The notes: generated by a model not told the origin, from the letters alone. Counted from the first letter of the stretch, positions 25,006-33,724 are shown. The stretch: 64,000 bases of DNA from Quadrisphaera granulorum (GCF_003149145.1 NZ_QGDQ01000001.1:62001-126000), one strand, 5' to 3'. A program made the numbers and translations.

Positions 25006-26177
25006 GCACCACCCTGCCCCTGCCCGCCCCCGGCCTCGATCCGGCCGCGGAGGCCCGCGAGTACGCCGCCGCCGTGCGCGCCGAGCTGGCCGACCTGCCG
25101 GCCGAGGTGATCGAGGAGCTCACCGGAGGGCTGGAGGCCGACCTCGCGGAGCTGGCCGCCGAGACGTCCACCCCGCTGCTGGACCGGCTCGGGAGCGCGC
25201 GCGCCTACGCGGAGGAGCTGCGGTCCGCCGCCGGCCTGCCGCCCCACGCGATGGCAGCCGCCCCCGAGAAGCGCTCCGGGATCTGGTCGCGCGCCACCGA
25301 GGGGGCACGCGAAGACATCGAGCACGCCGTGGCGCACCTGAGGTCTCGCACCTGGTGGCCCGGGTTCGTCGAGCGGGCCCAGCTGGTTCGGCCCGCGTGG
25401 TGGCTGGTGCGTGGCGCCCTGCTGGCCTGGCTCGTGGCGCGGTTCCTCTTCGGCCCTGGCGCGAGCCTGGGCGGCCTGTTGCTGCTCATCGCGGGAGCGG
25501 TCGTCAGTCTGGAGGTCGGCCGCCGTTACCGGCCCGTCGCCCGCTGGAAGCGGTCGCTCATCGTGGCGGCCAACGTGCTCGCCGTCATCCTGCTGCCCTT
25601 CGCCGTCGTCGCCATGACCTCGCGGGAGACCGTCTACGTCGATGCCGGGTACAGCAGCAGCGGCCCCGACACCTCGCGGGGGGTGTGGTTCGACGGGCAG
25701 GTGGTCACCAACATCTACCCCTACGACGCGCAGGGCCGGCCGCTCACCGGCGTGCAGCTCCTGGACGACTACGGCCGTCCTTTGGCGACGTCCACGGGCG
25801 ATCGTTCCGACTGGTCCACCGGCCAGCCGAACGCGCTGGTTCCCGCGGTCACGGCCGACGGCGAGGTCCGCTGGAACGCCTACCCGCTGCGCGCCCAGCT
25901 GGACGGAACAGGCGGGGCACCCAGGACGCCGAGCTTCCCGGAGCAGAGTCTCTCGCCGTTGGTCGGCATCGCGTCGGGCGTCGTGCCCTCGCCGGAGCCC
26001 ACACCGACGATGAGCGTCACCGCTGCGCCGTCGCCCACCGATGTGCCGTCGGAGGCGCCGACTGCGTCGTCGACGGCAATTCCACCGGTGGTGACGTCCA
26101 CGGAGTCGCCGTACCCGGCTCCGTCGGTGACGGCGACGATGATGCCGTCCGCGCTGCCGTCCCCGGCGACGTCGTGA
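25002..26177 (+). CDS. HAAS-domain (DUF1700-like) membrane protein
   Basis: The 391-residue protein starts with a HAAS-type helical domain (about 15-80: EYAAAVRAELADLPAEVIEELTGGL, then LLDRLGSARAYAEELRSAAG). Three hydrophobic segments follow (about 132-150, 153-170 and 190-210). A probably extracytoplasmic C-terminal region begins at about 215 and ends in a Pro/Ser/Thr-rich tail (about 325-391). HAAS domains accompany PadR regulators. The extracellular part has no recognisable fold. Translation is coupled to padR by the ATGA overlap. The function is unknown, probably envelope-stress signalling. Confidence 0.75.
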   Translation: MSTTLPLPAPGLDPAAEAREYAAAVRAELADLPAEVIEELTGGLEADLAELAAETSTPLLDRLGSARAYAEELRSAAGLPPHAMAAAPEKRSGIWSRATEGAREDIEHAVAHLRSRTWWPGFVERAQLVRPAWWLVRGALLAWLVARFLFGPGASLGGLLLLIAGAVVSLEVGRRYRPVARWKRSLIVAANVLAVILLPFAVVAMTSRETVYVDAGYSSSGPDTSRGVWFDGQVVTNIYPYDAQGRPLTGVQLLDDYGRPLATSTGDRSDWSTGQPNALVPAVTADGEVRWNAYPLRAQLDGTGGAPRTPSFPEQSLSPLVGIASGVVPSPEPTPTMSVTAAPSPTDVPSEAPTASSTAIPPVVTSTESPYPAPSVTATMMPSALPSPATS

Positions 26178-26297
26178 CGCCGTAGCCGGCGTTCGGTGCC
26201 GTGAAGCGCAGCGCCGCCGCTGTGCACGGGCTGCGCATGAGCAGGGCGAGGGGCGGCTGGCGGGCAGTGTGGGGGAGGGCTCGGCGACAGTGGGGGA

Positions 26298-27206
26298 GTG
26301 CCAGTCCCTCGTCCAGCCCTACTGCCCCATCCCGTGACGCGGCAACTGCACCGCTCCCCGGTGGAGCCCGGATCCGGCTGGCCTGAGGAACCGGCGGACG
26401 CCTCGACGCGCGTCGTGCGCACCCCGGCCGGGGTGGTGCGCGCCGCCGCGACCTCGCGGACCTTGACCCAGCTCGACGCACGGGTCTCGGTCTGCCGCGC
26501 CTGCCCGCGTTTGGTCGCGTGGCGGGAGGAGGTCGCCGCCACCGGCCGCCGCGCCTACGCCGACCAGCCCTACTGGGGTCGGCCCATCGCGGGATGGGGA
26601 GATGCTCACGCGCCGCTACTCGTCGTGGGGCTCGCGCCCGCCGCTCACGGCGGCAACCGCACCGGGCGGGTCTTCACAGGAGACCGCTCTGGCGACTGGA
26701 TCTTCGCGGCCCTGCATCGCGCCGGCCTCGCCGCACAGGAGCGCAGCGACCACGCCGGTGACGGCCAGCGCCTGGACGGCGTCCGCATCGCCGCGGCCGT
26801 GCGCTGCGCCCCGCCCGACAACCTGCCCTCCGGGCAGGAGCGCGCCGCGTGCGCACCGTGGCTCGATGCCGAGGTGCAGTTGGTGCGGCCCCGCGTGCTG
26901 TTCGCCCTCGGCGGCATCGCCTGGGACGCCTCGCTGGCGTGCGCCCGCCGCCTCGGCTGGAACGTGCCCCGCCCGGCGCCCCGCTTCGGGCACGGCGCCC
27001 ACGCCGTCCTGACCCTCCCGCAGGAGGACGACGACGACGGCGAACGCGGCCGGCGTCGCGGCGGTGCGGTGCACCTGGTGGGCAGCTACCACGTGAGCCA
27101 GCAGAACACCTCGACGGGCCGCCTCACGGCGGCGATGCTCGACGAGGCGCTCGGTCTGGCGGCCCAGCTGGCCGGCGTGAGCACCGCCGATGCGGCGTTG
27201 GGCTGA
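26298..27206 (+). CDS. Type-5 uracil-DNA glycosylase (UdgB)
   Basis: The 302-residue protein has the family-5 UDG signatures: CRACPRLVAWRE with two Fe-S ligands, GLAPAAHGGNRTGRVFTGDRSGDW as the uracil-binding motif A, RCAPPDNLPSGQERAAC and the HVSQQNTSTGRLT motif. The four cysteines should hold a 4Fe-4S cluster. It removes uracil and other deaminated bases from DNA, useful in a very GC-rich genome prone to cytosine deamination. An acidic-then-basic insert (DDDDGERGRRRGG) precedes motif B. GTG 26298 follows GGGGGA. The first 45 residues are poorly conserved and the start could be later. The 120 bases before it show no feature. Confidence 0.9.
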   Translation: MPVPRPALLPHPVTRQLHRSPVEPGSGWPEEPADASTRVVRTPAGVVRAAATSRTLTQLDARVSVCRACPRLVAWREEVAATGRRAYADQPYWGRPIAGWGDAHAPLLVVGLAPAAHGGNRTGRVFTGDRSGDWIFAALHRAGLAAQERSDHAGDGQRLDGVRIAAAVRCAPPDNLPSGQERAACAPWLDAEVQLVRPRVLFALGGIAWDASLACARRLGWNVPRPAPRFGHGAHAVLTLPQEDDDDGERGRRRGGAVHLVGSYHVSQQNTSTGRLTAAMLDEALGLAAQLAGVSTADAALG

Positions 27207-27371
27207 TCGGGTGACGGGGAGCCTGGGCCGACCGGATGACGGAGCGCCCCCTGCGGGTGCTTCGGGTCGCTCACCGCCGGACTGGAGGCGATGATCTCCT
27301 CCTCACCCCTGCGGGTGCCTCCGGACGGTGAAGTCTGGCGGCCCCGCTACACGTCGTGCCTCGGCGAACCG

Positions 27372-27377
27372 TAGATT
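27372..27377 (+). promoter_or_regulatory. -10 hexamer of the ndh transcript
   Basis: TAGATT lies six bases before ATG 27384. The gap upstream holds a short direct repeat (CCCCTGCGGGTGC at about 27247 and 27306) of unknown meaning. Confidence 0.5.
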
Positions 27378-27383
27378 TCCAAC

Positions 27384-28787
27384 ATGACCGCCCCCGCTTC
27401 CCTGGAGTCCCCCGTGCCCGCCGCGGCTGGACGCCCCCGGATCCTGCTGCTCGGCGGCGGTTTCGTGGGTCTGCTCACGGCGCGCCACCTGCTCAAGCAG
27501 CTCAAGCCTGGAGAGGCACAGGTCGTCGTCGTCGACCCGCGCCCCTACATGACCTACCAGCCGTTCCTGCCCGAGGTGGCCGGCGGCTCGATCGAGGCCC
27601 GCCACGTCGTGGTGTCGCTGCGCCAGGCGCTCAAGGGCGCTGACGTCGTGACCGGCGCCGTGGTCGGCATGGACCCCGCCCGCAAGGTCGTCTTCGTGCA
27701 GCCGCAGGAGGGCGAGCAGGTCGAGATCACCTACGACCAGGTCGTCATCGGCCTGGGCGCCGTCTCCCGCACCTTCCCGATCCCGGGTCTCATGGAGCAG
27801 GCGATCGGCTTCAAGAGCGTCGAGGAGGCCACGGCCTGCCGCGACCACATCCTCGACCGTCTCGACGCCGCCGCCGTCATGACCGACCCGGCTGCCAAGA
27901 AGCGTGCGCTGACCTTCGTCTTCGTGGGTGGCGGCTACGCCGGTATCGAGGCGATGGCCGAGCTGGAGGACCTCGTCCGCGCCTCGGTGAAGAACCACTC
28001 CGGCATCTCCCAGGACGAGATCAACTTTGTCGTGGTCGAGGCCCTCGGCCGGATCCTCCCCGAGGTCGGCCCCGAGATGGGCCTGTGGTCGCTGCACCAG
28101 CTGCGCGAGCGCGGCATCGACATCCGCCTCGACACCCAGCTGAAGTCCATCGTCGACGGCCACGCCGTGCTCTCCGACGGCACCGAGTTCGACACCGACA
28201 CCGTGGTGTGGACGGCGGGCATCAAGTCCAACCCGGTCCTCGCCAACACCGGCCTCCCGCTCGACAAGCTCGGCCGCCTCACGGTCCGCGCCGACCTGCG
28301 TGTCGCCGGCGAGGACGGCGTCGTCGAGGGTGCCTGGGGCGCCGGCGACGCGTGCGCCGTGCCCGACCTCACCAAGGAGCCGGGCCAGTTCTGCCCGCCC
28401 AACGCCCAGCACGCGGTGCGCGAGTCGAAGGTGCTGGCCGCCAACCTCGTCGCCACGCTGCGCGGCGAGGGCCTGACCGACTACCGCCACAAGTACATCG
28501 GCACCGTGGCGTCGTTCGGCATCGGCAAGGGTGTGGCCAACACCTTCGGGTTCAAGGTCAAGGGCTTCCCGGCGTGGATGATGCACCGCGCCTACCACCT
28601 GTACGCGATGCCCACCCTCGACCGGAAGCTGCGGATCGGCCTGAACTGGCTGGTCTCCGGCATGGGCTTGACCCGCGACATGGTGGCCATCGGCCGCCAG
28701 ACCCGCCCCCGCGAGGACTTCGTGGCCGCCGGCGCCAAGCCGCCGGCGCCGCGTCCCGTGGGCGACCCGGCTCCCTCCAAGAGCTGA
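27384..28787 (+). CDS. ndh: Type II NADH dehydrogenase (NDH-2)
   Basis: The 467-residue flavoprotein has two Rossmann motifs: RILLLGGGFVGLL (FAD, about 17-29) and LTFVFVGGGYAGIEA (NADH, about 175-189). It also carries the NDH-2 segment DPRPYMTYQPFLPEVAGG and the AWGAGDACAVPD FAD contact. The C-terminal part around TVASFGIGKGVANTFG and FPAWMMHRAYHLYAMP should be the amphipathic membrane attachment. It transfers electrons from NADH to menaquinone without proton pumping. The length and the C-terminal region match actinobacterial Ndh. The promoter supports a leaderless ATG start. A GC-rich terminator follows. Confidence 0.95.
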   Translation: MTAPASLESPVPAAAGRPRILLLGGGFVGLLTARHLLKQLKPGEAQVVVVDPRPYMTYQPFLPEVAGGSIEARHVVVSLRQALKGADVVTGAVVGMDPARKVVFVQPQEGEQVEITYDQVVIGLGAVSRTFPIPGLMEQAIGFKSVEEATACRDHILDRLDAAAVMTDPAAKKRALTFVFVGGGYAGIEAMAELEDLVRASVKNHSGISQDEINFVVVEALGRILPEVGPEMGLWSLHQLRERGIDIRLDTQLKSIVDGHAVLSDGTEFDTDTVVWTAGIKSNPVLANTGLPLDKLGRLTVRADLRVAGEDGVVEGAWGAGDACAVPDLTKEPGQFCPPNAQHAVRESKVLAANLVATLRGEGLTDYRHKYIGTVASFGIGKGVANTFGFKVKGFPAWMMHRAYHLYAMPTLDRKLRIGLNWLVSGMGLTRDMVAIGRQTRPREDFVAAGAKPPAPRPVGDPAPSKS

Positions 28788-28794
28788 GGCTCTG

Positions 28795-28838
28795 ACGACG
28801 GCGGGGTCGGTGCGCGCGCACCGGCCCCGCCGTCGTCG
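28795..28838 (+). terminator. Terminator after ndh
   Basis: A 21-nt arm starting GACGACGGCGGGG pairs with 28818-28838, with one G-U position and a tight GC loop. It separates ndh from the tRNA gene. Confidence 0.8.
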
Positions 28839-28865
28839 TCGCTCTCGTCCGAGGAGCACCAGCCG

Positions 28866-28942
28866 GCCCCCGTAGCCCAATCGGCAGAGGCAGGCGCCTT
28901 AAAAGCGCCTCAGTGCGGGTTCGAACCCCGCCGGGGGCACCA
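28866..28942 (+). tRNA. tRNA with anticodon TAA (Leu), short variable loop
   Basis: A 77-nt cloverleaf with encoded CCA: 7-bp acceptor (GCCCCCG / CGGGGGC), 3-bp D stem with an 11-nt D loop, and anticodon stem GGCGC / GCGCC. The anticodon loop is CTTAAAA (anticodon TAA at 28900-28902). The variable loop has only 5 nt (TCAGT), the T stem is GCGGG / CCCGC with loop TTCGAAC, and the discriminator base is A. The anticodon and discriminator fit leucine and the D arm looks class II, but leucine tRNAs normally carry a long variable arm. The charged amino acid is therefore not certain. Confidence 0.9.
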
Positions 28943-28966
28943 GATGTCGGACGTTCGACCTGGTGC

Positions 28967-30811
28967 TCAGGCCTGGGCGGCGAGCCGTACGTGGGTGGAG
29001 GCGCCGCCGTAGCCGGCGTAGCCGCCGCGGCGTTCGAGTAGCTCTACGTGGAAGCCTGTGGCCAGCACCGCTGTGTACAGGTGCAGGAGTTCGCCGCCGT
29101 TGGTGTCGCGGTCGTAGAGCAGGCCGTGGGCGCGCAGGTCGGCGAGGTCGTCGTCCGGCAGGGCGAAGCGGGCGCCGAGGTCGGTGTAGTAGTTGTCCGG
29201 TACGGGCATGAGCGGGACGCCGTTCTCGCGCAGCCGCACGGCTTGGGCGCGGACGTCGGGCACGGCGTAGGCCAGTTGGGTCACGCCGCGTCGGCGGGGG
29301 GCTCCTGCGGCGGTCTCGGGGGCGTTGAGTACCAGCCGCAGGGTGCCTGCGGCTGGGCGCAGCGCCCGCGACCGTAGCCGTCCGTGGGGTTCGAAGAACT
29401 CCTCGGTTGGTCCTGGCTCCAGGCCTAGCAGGGTGCGGTGGAAGGAGACCTCCTGCAGGAGCAGGTCTGGTGCCACCGCCACGGCCAGGTGGTCTAGACC
29501 TACCCAGCCTGCGCCGTGGGCTCCGCCGGCTTCCTGGCCTCCTGTGCCACCGGGTGGGAGGTCTTCGAAGTCGCCTCGCCAGTGGTCGGGTTCGCCGGGT
29601 CGGTCCGAGAGCAGCACGTGCAGCCCCGAGGGCGCTCCCAGACCGGGTAGCACTGCTTCGCCGTGGGCGCGTGTGGTCTGCACCGTGGGCCACAGCAGGG
29701 CTTCGGCGCGTTGGGCGACGCTGTGCACGGGAGGTGCTACCAGTCCGATGGCGGTGACCCCGCCGGTGGCTTGGGCCTGTGGTGGCGCCGGGGACAGCAC
29801 CACGTGAGCTGCGCCGTTGCGCCACAGGGTGACCGGTTTGCTGCGGTGGCGGCCGGCGGCGACGAAGCCCAGTGCCTCCAGCAGGCGCTCGACGTCGGCG
29901 CCTGGGCTGGCGGCGAGTTCGACGAAGGCGGGGTCCACCCGGGCCGGCGCTGGGGGAGCCAGCGTCACCACCTCGCGGGCGGGGCAGGTCGCCGGGAGCC
30001 GGGCGGTGAGCTGGTCTTCGAGGAAGACCAGGGAGCGTTTGGCGTCGCGCGCGGTCACGGCCGGTGCGGCCTCACGGACGAGGTCGCTGAACACCTCCAG
30101 TGACAGGGGCCCGCGGTAGCCGGCTTCCAGGACCGCCGCGACCACCCCGGCGACGTCGAGCGCGCCCTGCCCGGGGAAGCAGCGGTGGTGGCGGCTCCAC
30201 TCCAGCAGGCCCATTTCCAGCACGGGGGCGTCGGCCACCTGCAGGAAGCCGATCCGCTCTCCGGGCACCCCCGCCAGCGCCTGCGGTCCGTCGCCGCGGG
30301 AGAGCAGGTGGAAGGTGTCCACGGCCAGGGTCACCGCCGGGTGGTCGGCCCGCTGGACGAGGTCCCACGCCTGCCCGACCCGGTGCACGTGACGGCCCCA
30401 CGCCAGCGCCTCATAGGCGATGGTGATGCCCGCCTCGGCGGCCAGGTCGCCGAGGCGGTGGAGCTGCTCGGCGGATAGGTCGGCGTCGTCGACGGCGTCG
30501 GGGAGGGCGTTGGAGCAGCACAGCACCGTGGTGGCGCCGAGCTGGCCCATGACGGCCAGTTTGGCGCGGAAGCGGTGCTCCACTGCTGCGAAGCGGTCCG
30601 GGGCTACGCCCTCGACGTCGCGCACCGGCTGGAACAGGTCGATCGACAGGCCCAGGTCCGCGCATCGGGCTGCCACCTCTTGGGGGGTGAGCGCCGAGGC
30701 GATGAGGTCGTTGTCGAACAGCTCCAGCCCGTCAAAGCCCGCCGCGGCGATGGCGGGCAGCTTGTCGACGAGGCGCCCGCTCAGCGAGACGGTGGCGATG
30801 CCCTGGTGCAC
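28967..30811 (-). CDS. 3-dehydroshikimate dehydratase (QuiC type, TIM barrel + HPPD-like domain)
   Basis: The 614-residue protein fuses an AP-endonuclease-2 TIM barrel (1-280) to an HPPD-like vicinal-oxygen-chelate region (about 290-610), the layout of bacterial QuiC 3-dehydroshikimate dehydratases. It would convert 3-dehydroshikimate to protocatechuate. Metal ligands fall at Glu134 (IAYEALAWG), Asp165 and neighbouring His168 (VDTFH), Gln191 (FLQVAD) and Glu239 (LSLEVFSD). In the C-terminal part, LDHLAVAV and HVELLERRGG retain ligands, but one expected His is Gln (VTQLAYAV), so dioxygenase activity is unlikely. GTG 30811 has AAGGAG upstream, overlapping the preceding stop. It is the last gene of a three-gene catabolic operon and its stop lies 25 bases from the tRNA. 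Confidence 0.9.
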   Translation of the reverse strand: MHQGIATVSLSGRLVDKLPAIAAAGFDGLELFDNDLIASALTPQEVAARCADLGLSIDLFQPVRDVEGVAPDRFAAVEHRFRAKLAVMGQLGATTVLCCSNALPDAVDDADLSAEQLHRLGDLAAEAGITIAYEALAWGRHVHRVGQAWDLVQRADHPAVTLAVDTFHLLSRGDGPQALAGVPGERIGFLQVADAPVLEMGLLEWSRHHRCFPGQGALDVAGVVAAVLEAGYRGPLSLEVFSDLVREAAPAVTARDAKRSLVFLEDQLTARLPATCPAREVVTLAPPAPARVDPAFVELAASPGADVERLLEALGFVAAGRHRSKPVTLWRNGAAHVVLSPAPPQAQATGGVTAIGLVAPPVHSVAQRAEALLWPTVQTTRAHGEAVLPGLGAPSGLHVLLSDRPGEPDHWRGDFEDLPPGGTGGQEAGGAHGAGWVGLDHLAVAVAPDLLLQEVSFHRTLLGLEPGPTEEFFEPHGRLRSRALRPAAGTLRLVLNAPETAAGAPRRRGVTQLAYAVPDVRAQAVRLRENGVPLMPVPDNYYTDLGARFALPDDDLADLRAHGLLYDRDTNGGELLHLYTAVLATGFHVELLERRGGYAGYGGASTHVRLAAQA

Positions 30812-30821
30812 GCAGGCTCCT

Positions 30822-31781
30822 TCAGGACGCGGCGGGAGTGACGGAGGCAGTGCTGGACGCGGTGGAGGGCAGAGCGGTGGATACAGCGGGGTTCGCGGGC
30901 CGGCGGGAGCCGGTCAGCTCCAGGAAGTGCTGCTCCACCCGGCCTGCGTCGGCAGCCAGTCCGGTGAACAGCTCGAAGGCTCCCACGGCCTGGCCCACCG
31001 CCATCCCGCCGCCGGGCAGCACCCGGCACCCTCGAGCCCTGGCGTTGCTCACGAGCTCGGTCTCCAGGGGGAAGTAGACGACGTCGGAAACCCACAGCCG
31101 CTCGTGCAGCAGCTCAGCGGGCACCGAGGAACCCGGGTGGCCGTGCATACCCAGCGGGGTGGCGTTGACCACGCCGTCCGCCCCGGCCAGCGCCGCGGGC
31201 AGGTCGTCGCTGGCGCTGATGCGGTCCTGCCCGAACCGCGCGGCCAGCCGGGAGACGCACGCGGCGGCACGCTCGCGGTCGGCGTCCACGACGGCGACGT
31301 GCTCAGCGCCGGCGTGCAACAGGGCGTACCCGACCGCTGAGCCCGCACCACCGGCGCCGACGAGCACCGCGCGGTCGTGCACCGCCTCGGGCAGGGCCGC
31401 GCGGAACGCCCGGCCGTAGCCGGACCAGTCGGTGTTGGCGCCGACCGCGCGCCCGTCGCGGAAGATCACGGTGTTCACCGCGCCCAGGTCCGCGGCGTCC
31501 TGGCTCACCTCCTCCAGCAGTGCCACCACGGCCTGCTTGAACGGGTGGGTGATGTTCAGCCCCGCGTAGCCCAGGCGGCGGGCCCACAGCAGCAGCGCCG
31601 GCAGGTCGGCGGCGCTGATACCGAGCCGGTCGGCGTCCAGGAGGCCGTAGTGCAGGTCCAGGCCGTTCCAACGGCCCTCGCGCTCCTGCATCGCCGGGGT
31701 CAGGGAAGCCCCGATGCCCTGACCCACCAGGCCCAGCTGCACCACCCGCTGTGACCGCTGGCCGCTGAGGTGCCCGCTCAT
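30822..31781 (-). CDS. Shikimate/quinate 5-dehydrogenase, probably NAD-dependent
   Basis: The 319-residue protein has the AroE fold: GQGIGASLTPAMQE, the catalytic Lys in NITHPFKQAV, Asp in GANTDWSGYGRA, the dinucleotide motif GAGGAGSAVGYAL, and VNATPLGM. After the second beta strand it has an acidic residue (VVDADRERA) rather than Arg. That favours NAD over NADP and a catabolic role oxidising quinate or shikimate to the dehydro acids. Its ATG overlaps the transporter stop by ATGA, which fixes the start; an upstream in-frame extension is only the transporter tail. The C-terminal 30 residues are Ser/Thr/Ala-rich and unusual for the family. Confidence 0.92.
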   Translation of the reverse strand: MSGHLSGQRSQRVVQLGLVGQGIGASLTPAMQEREGRWNGLDLHYGLLDADRLGISAADLPALLLWARRLGYAGLNITHPFKQAVVALLEEVSQDAADLGAVNTVIFRDGRAVGANTDWSGYGRAFRAALPEAVHDRAVLVGAGGAGSAVGYALLHAGAEHVAVVDADRERAAACVSRLAARFGQDRISASDDLPAALAGADGVVNATPLGMHGHPGSSVPAELLHERLWVSDVVYFPLETELVSNARARGCRVLPGGGMAVGQAVGAFELFTGLAADAGRVEQHFLELTGSRRPANPAVSTALPSTASSTASVTPAAS

Positions 31782-33259
31782 ACCACGCTCACAGTGCTCT
31801 TGGTGGCGGTGGTGCTGCTGGCGGCGGCGCTCGCCGTCGTGCTGTGGTCGCCGGTGCCGGTGCCGGTGCCGGTGCCGTGCGTCGTGACCCGACGCTGCCC
31901 TACCTGAGCGGTTGGGACGAGGTGGGTGTCGCGCGGGCCGGTGAGGACGGCGATGCTGGAGATGGCGCAGGCGGCGACGGCGAACAGTGCCACCTTCCAC
32001 CAACCGTCGGCGCTGCCCCCGACCAAGGCCCCGGCGATGGTGGGGGTGAACCCGGCCAACGCGAACCCGAACTGCGTGCCCACCGCCATCCCCGACAGAC
32101 GCACCGAGGTGGGGAAGTACTCAGCGTAGGTAGCGGGCCAGACCGCGTTGGGCATCGAGTACACCACCCCGGCCAGCGCCACCCCGAGCACGAAGAGCAG
32201 CACCACGTTCCCGGCGGCGATCGCCGCGAGGAAGGCAGTCACGAGCACGGCGCTGCCGACCGCACCACCAACGAACACCGGCTTGCGTCCGATCCGGTCG
32301 GACAGGGTCGCCCACACCGGGATGGTGGCGATGGCCACCAGGTTGGACACGATCGCCAGCCACAGCATGGTGTTGCGCTCGATGCCGATGCCGTAGTCCT
32401 CGGAGGTGGCGAAGTTCAACGCGAACACCTGGAAGGTGGTGTTGACCATGGCGATGAAGGCGGCGAAGAAGACCCGCAGCACGGCGCCACGGTGGTCACG
32501 GAACAGTTCGGTCAGCGGGGTACGCGCCGGACGGGCCGCCTTCTCAGAAGCCTTCTCAGAGGCCTGCGCGGCGCTCTGCGCGGCGGTCTGGGCGGTGAAC
32601 TCGGGGGTCTCCTCCAGGGAGCGGCGGATCAGGAAGCCCACCACCAGCAGCACCGCGCTGAGCCAGAACGGCACCCGCCAGCCCCAGCTGAGCAGCTGCT
32701 CCTCGGGCATGAGCGCGGCCACCGGCAAGAACACGGCCGGCGCGAGGACCTGACCGGCCTGGGTGCCGCTGAGGGTGAAGCTGGTGAAGAAGCCCCGGCG
32801 GCGGTCGGGGGCGTGCTCGAAGCTCATGCTGTTCGCGCCGGCCTGCTCACCGGCAGCGGACAAGCCCTGCAGCAGGCGCAGCGTGACCAGCAGCGCCGGA
32901 GCCAGCAACCCCACCTGGCTGTAGGTGGGCAGCACACCGATCAGGAACGTGGAGACGCCCATCAGCAGCAGCGTCCCGATCAGGACGGTCTTGCGGCCCA
33001 GCCGGTCACCGATGTGGCCCATGAGGAAGGACCCGAACGGGCGGGCCACGTAGGCCACCCCGAAGGTGGCCAGTGAGGCGATGGTGGCGGCGTGCCCGTT
33101 CCCCTCCGGAAAGAAGATCTTGGGGAAGACCAGGGCGGCGGCCGTCCCGTAGATCGCGAGGTCGTAGTACTCCAAGGCGCTGCCGCTCCAGGCGGCCACC
33201 GCTGCCTTGCGCGGTGTGCGTGCCGTCGCCGTGGACGGGGTGCTGCTGGTGCTGGCCAT
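31778..33259 (-). CDS. MFS transporter, metabolite:H+ symporter type (shikimate/quinate uptake)
   Basis: The 493-residue protein has 12 predicted spans and the signatures of the metabolite:H+ symporter (ShiA-like) branch: GSALEYYDLAIYG in helix 1, GHIGDRLGRKTVL in the 2-3 loop, and RLLQGLSAAGEQAGA. A Ser/Ala/Lys-rich cytoplasmic loop sits mid-protein (about 215-245). The C-terminal tail contains a HGTGTGTGTG tract encoded by a hexamer repeat near 31853-31878. Given the next two genes, the likely substrate is shikimate, quinate or dehydroshikimate. ATG 33259 follows GGAGGAG. It is first in the operon and divergent from the damaged LacI gene; the 128-base gap should contain the operon promoter and operator. 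Confidence 0.9.
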   Translation of the reverse strand: MASTSSTPSTATARTPRKAAVAAWSGSALEYYDLAIYGTAAALVFPKIFFPEGNGHAATIASLATFGVAYVARPFGSFLMGHIGDRLGRKTVLIGTLLLMGVSTFLIGVLPTYSQVGLLAPALLVTLRLLQGLSAAGEQAGANSMSFEHAPDRRRGFFTSFTLSGTQAGQVLAPAVFLPVAALMPEEQLLSWGWRVPFWLSAVLLVVGFLIRRSLEETPEFTAQTAAQSAAQASEKASEKAARPARTPLTELFRDHRGAVLRVFFAAFIAMVNTTFQVFALNFATSEDYGIGIERNTMLWLAIVSNLVAIATIPVWATLSDRIGRKPVFVGGAVGSAVLVTAFLAAIAAGNVVLLFVLGVALAGVVYSMPNAVWPATYAEYFPTSVRLSGMAVGTQFGFALAGFTPTIAGALVGGSADGWWKVALFAVAACAISSIAVLTGPRDTHLVPTAQVGQRRVTTHGTGTGTGTGDHSTTASAAASSTTATKSTVSVV

Positions 33260-33375
33260 CGTCGGCTCCTCCAGTGGTGAGCGCCCGGGCGCTCTGCTCG
33301 TCGTCGAGGTGTGGCGACGCTAGGAGCACCGGGCAGGCCGTGACAATCGTTTGCCAAGCTTTGCCACTTCGCCTC

Positions 33376-33381
33376 TACCCT
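33376..33381 (+). promoter_or_regulatory. -10 hexamer before the LacI remnant
   Basis: TACCCT lies six bases before GTG 33388, so the promoter of the broken regulator still appears intact. Confidence 0.4.
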
Positions 33382-33387
33382 GAGCCC

Positions 33388-33606
33388 GTGCAGCGCCCGC
33401 GCCGCCCCACGATCACCGACGTCGCCGCCGAGGCCGGTGTCGCGGCCTCCACCCTCGCCGAGCGATCCGAGCAAGCCGGCGCCCTAGCGGTGGAGGCACT
33501 ACTCAAAGGCGGGACCGCCGTGGGACCGGGGCGCGCACCCCAGGTGGTGCCCACCCACCTCGTGGTAAGCCGATCCACCGGGCCAGTGCCTCCGACGGAG
33601 GGCTAA
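33388..33606 (+). pseudogene. LacI-family regulator with large internal deletion
   Basis: The 72 codons join the first two-thirds of a LacI helix-turn-helix (RPTITDVAAEAGVAASTLAE) directly to a LacI C-terminal end (AGALAVEALLKGG, then PTHLVVSRSTGP). A complete LacI protein has about 330-350 residues, so roughly 260 residues, including the hinge and nearly all of the effector domain, are missing in frame. It is divergent from the shikimate/quinate operon, the usual place for that operon's regulator. Promoter, start and stop are preserved. It is most simply a decayed gene, though a small product could be made. It cannot bind ligand as LacI proteins do. Confidence 0.8.
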
Positions 33607-33724
33607 CCGCGACGTTGAGGGACCCCCGTCTGGGTGCGTCTACTGCGCGAAAGGCTTTACCAATCGATTACTCTTGGGGGCAGAGGCCGGCGCCCGCCGG
33701 TGTCAAGTCCTCGGAGGGACGCGC

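Noticed and set aside
28916-28942. Integration site (att) at the tRNA 3' end
   Set aside because: No second copy of the tRNA 3' segment and no integrase were found in the window.
28899-29825. Minus-strand 308-codon frame overlapping the tRNA and QuiC gene
   Set aside because: Out-of-frame shadow of the dehydratase gene rich in Arg and Pro; it would also read antisense through the tRNA.
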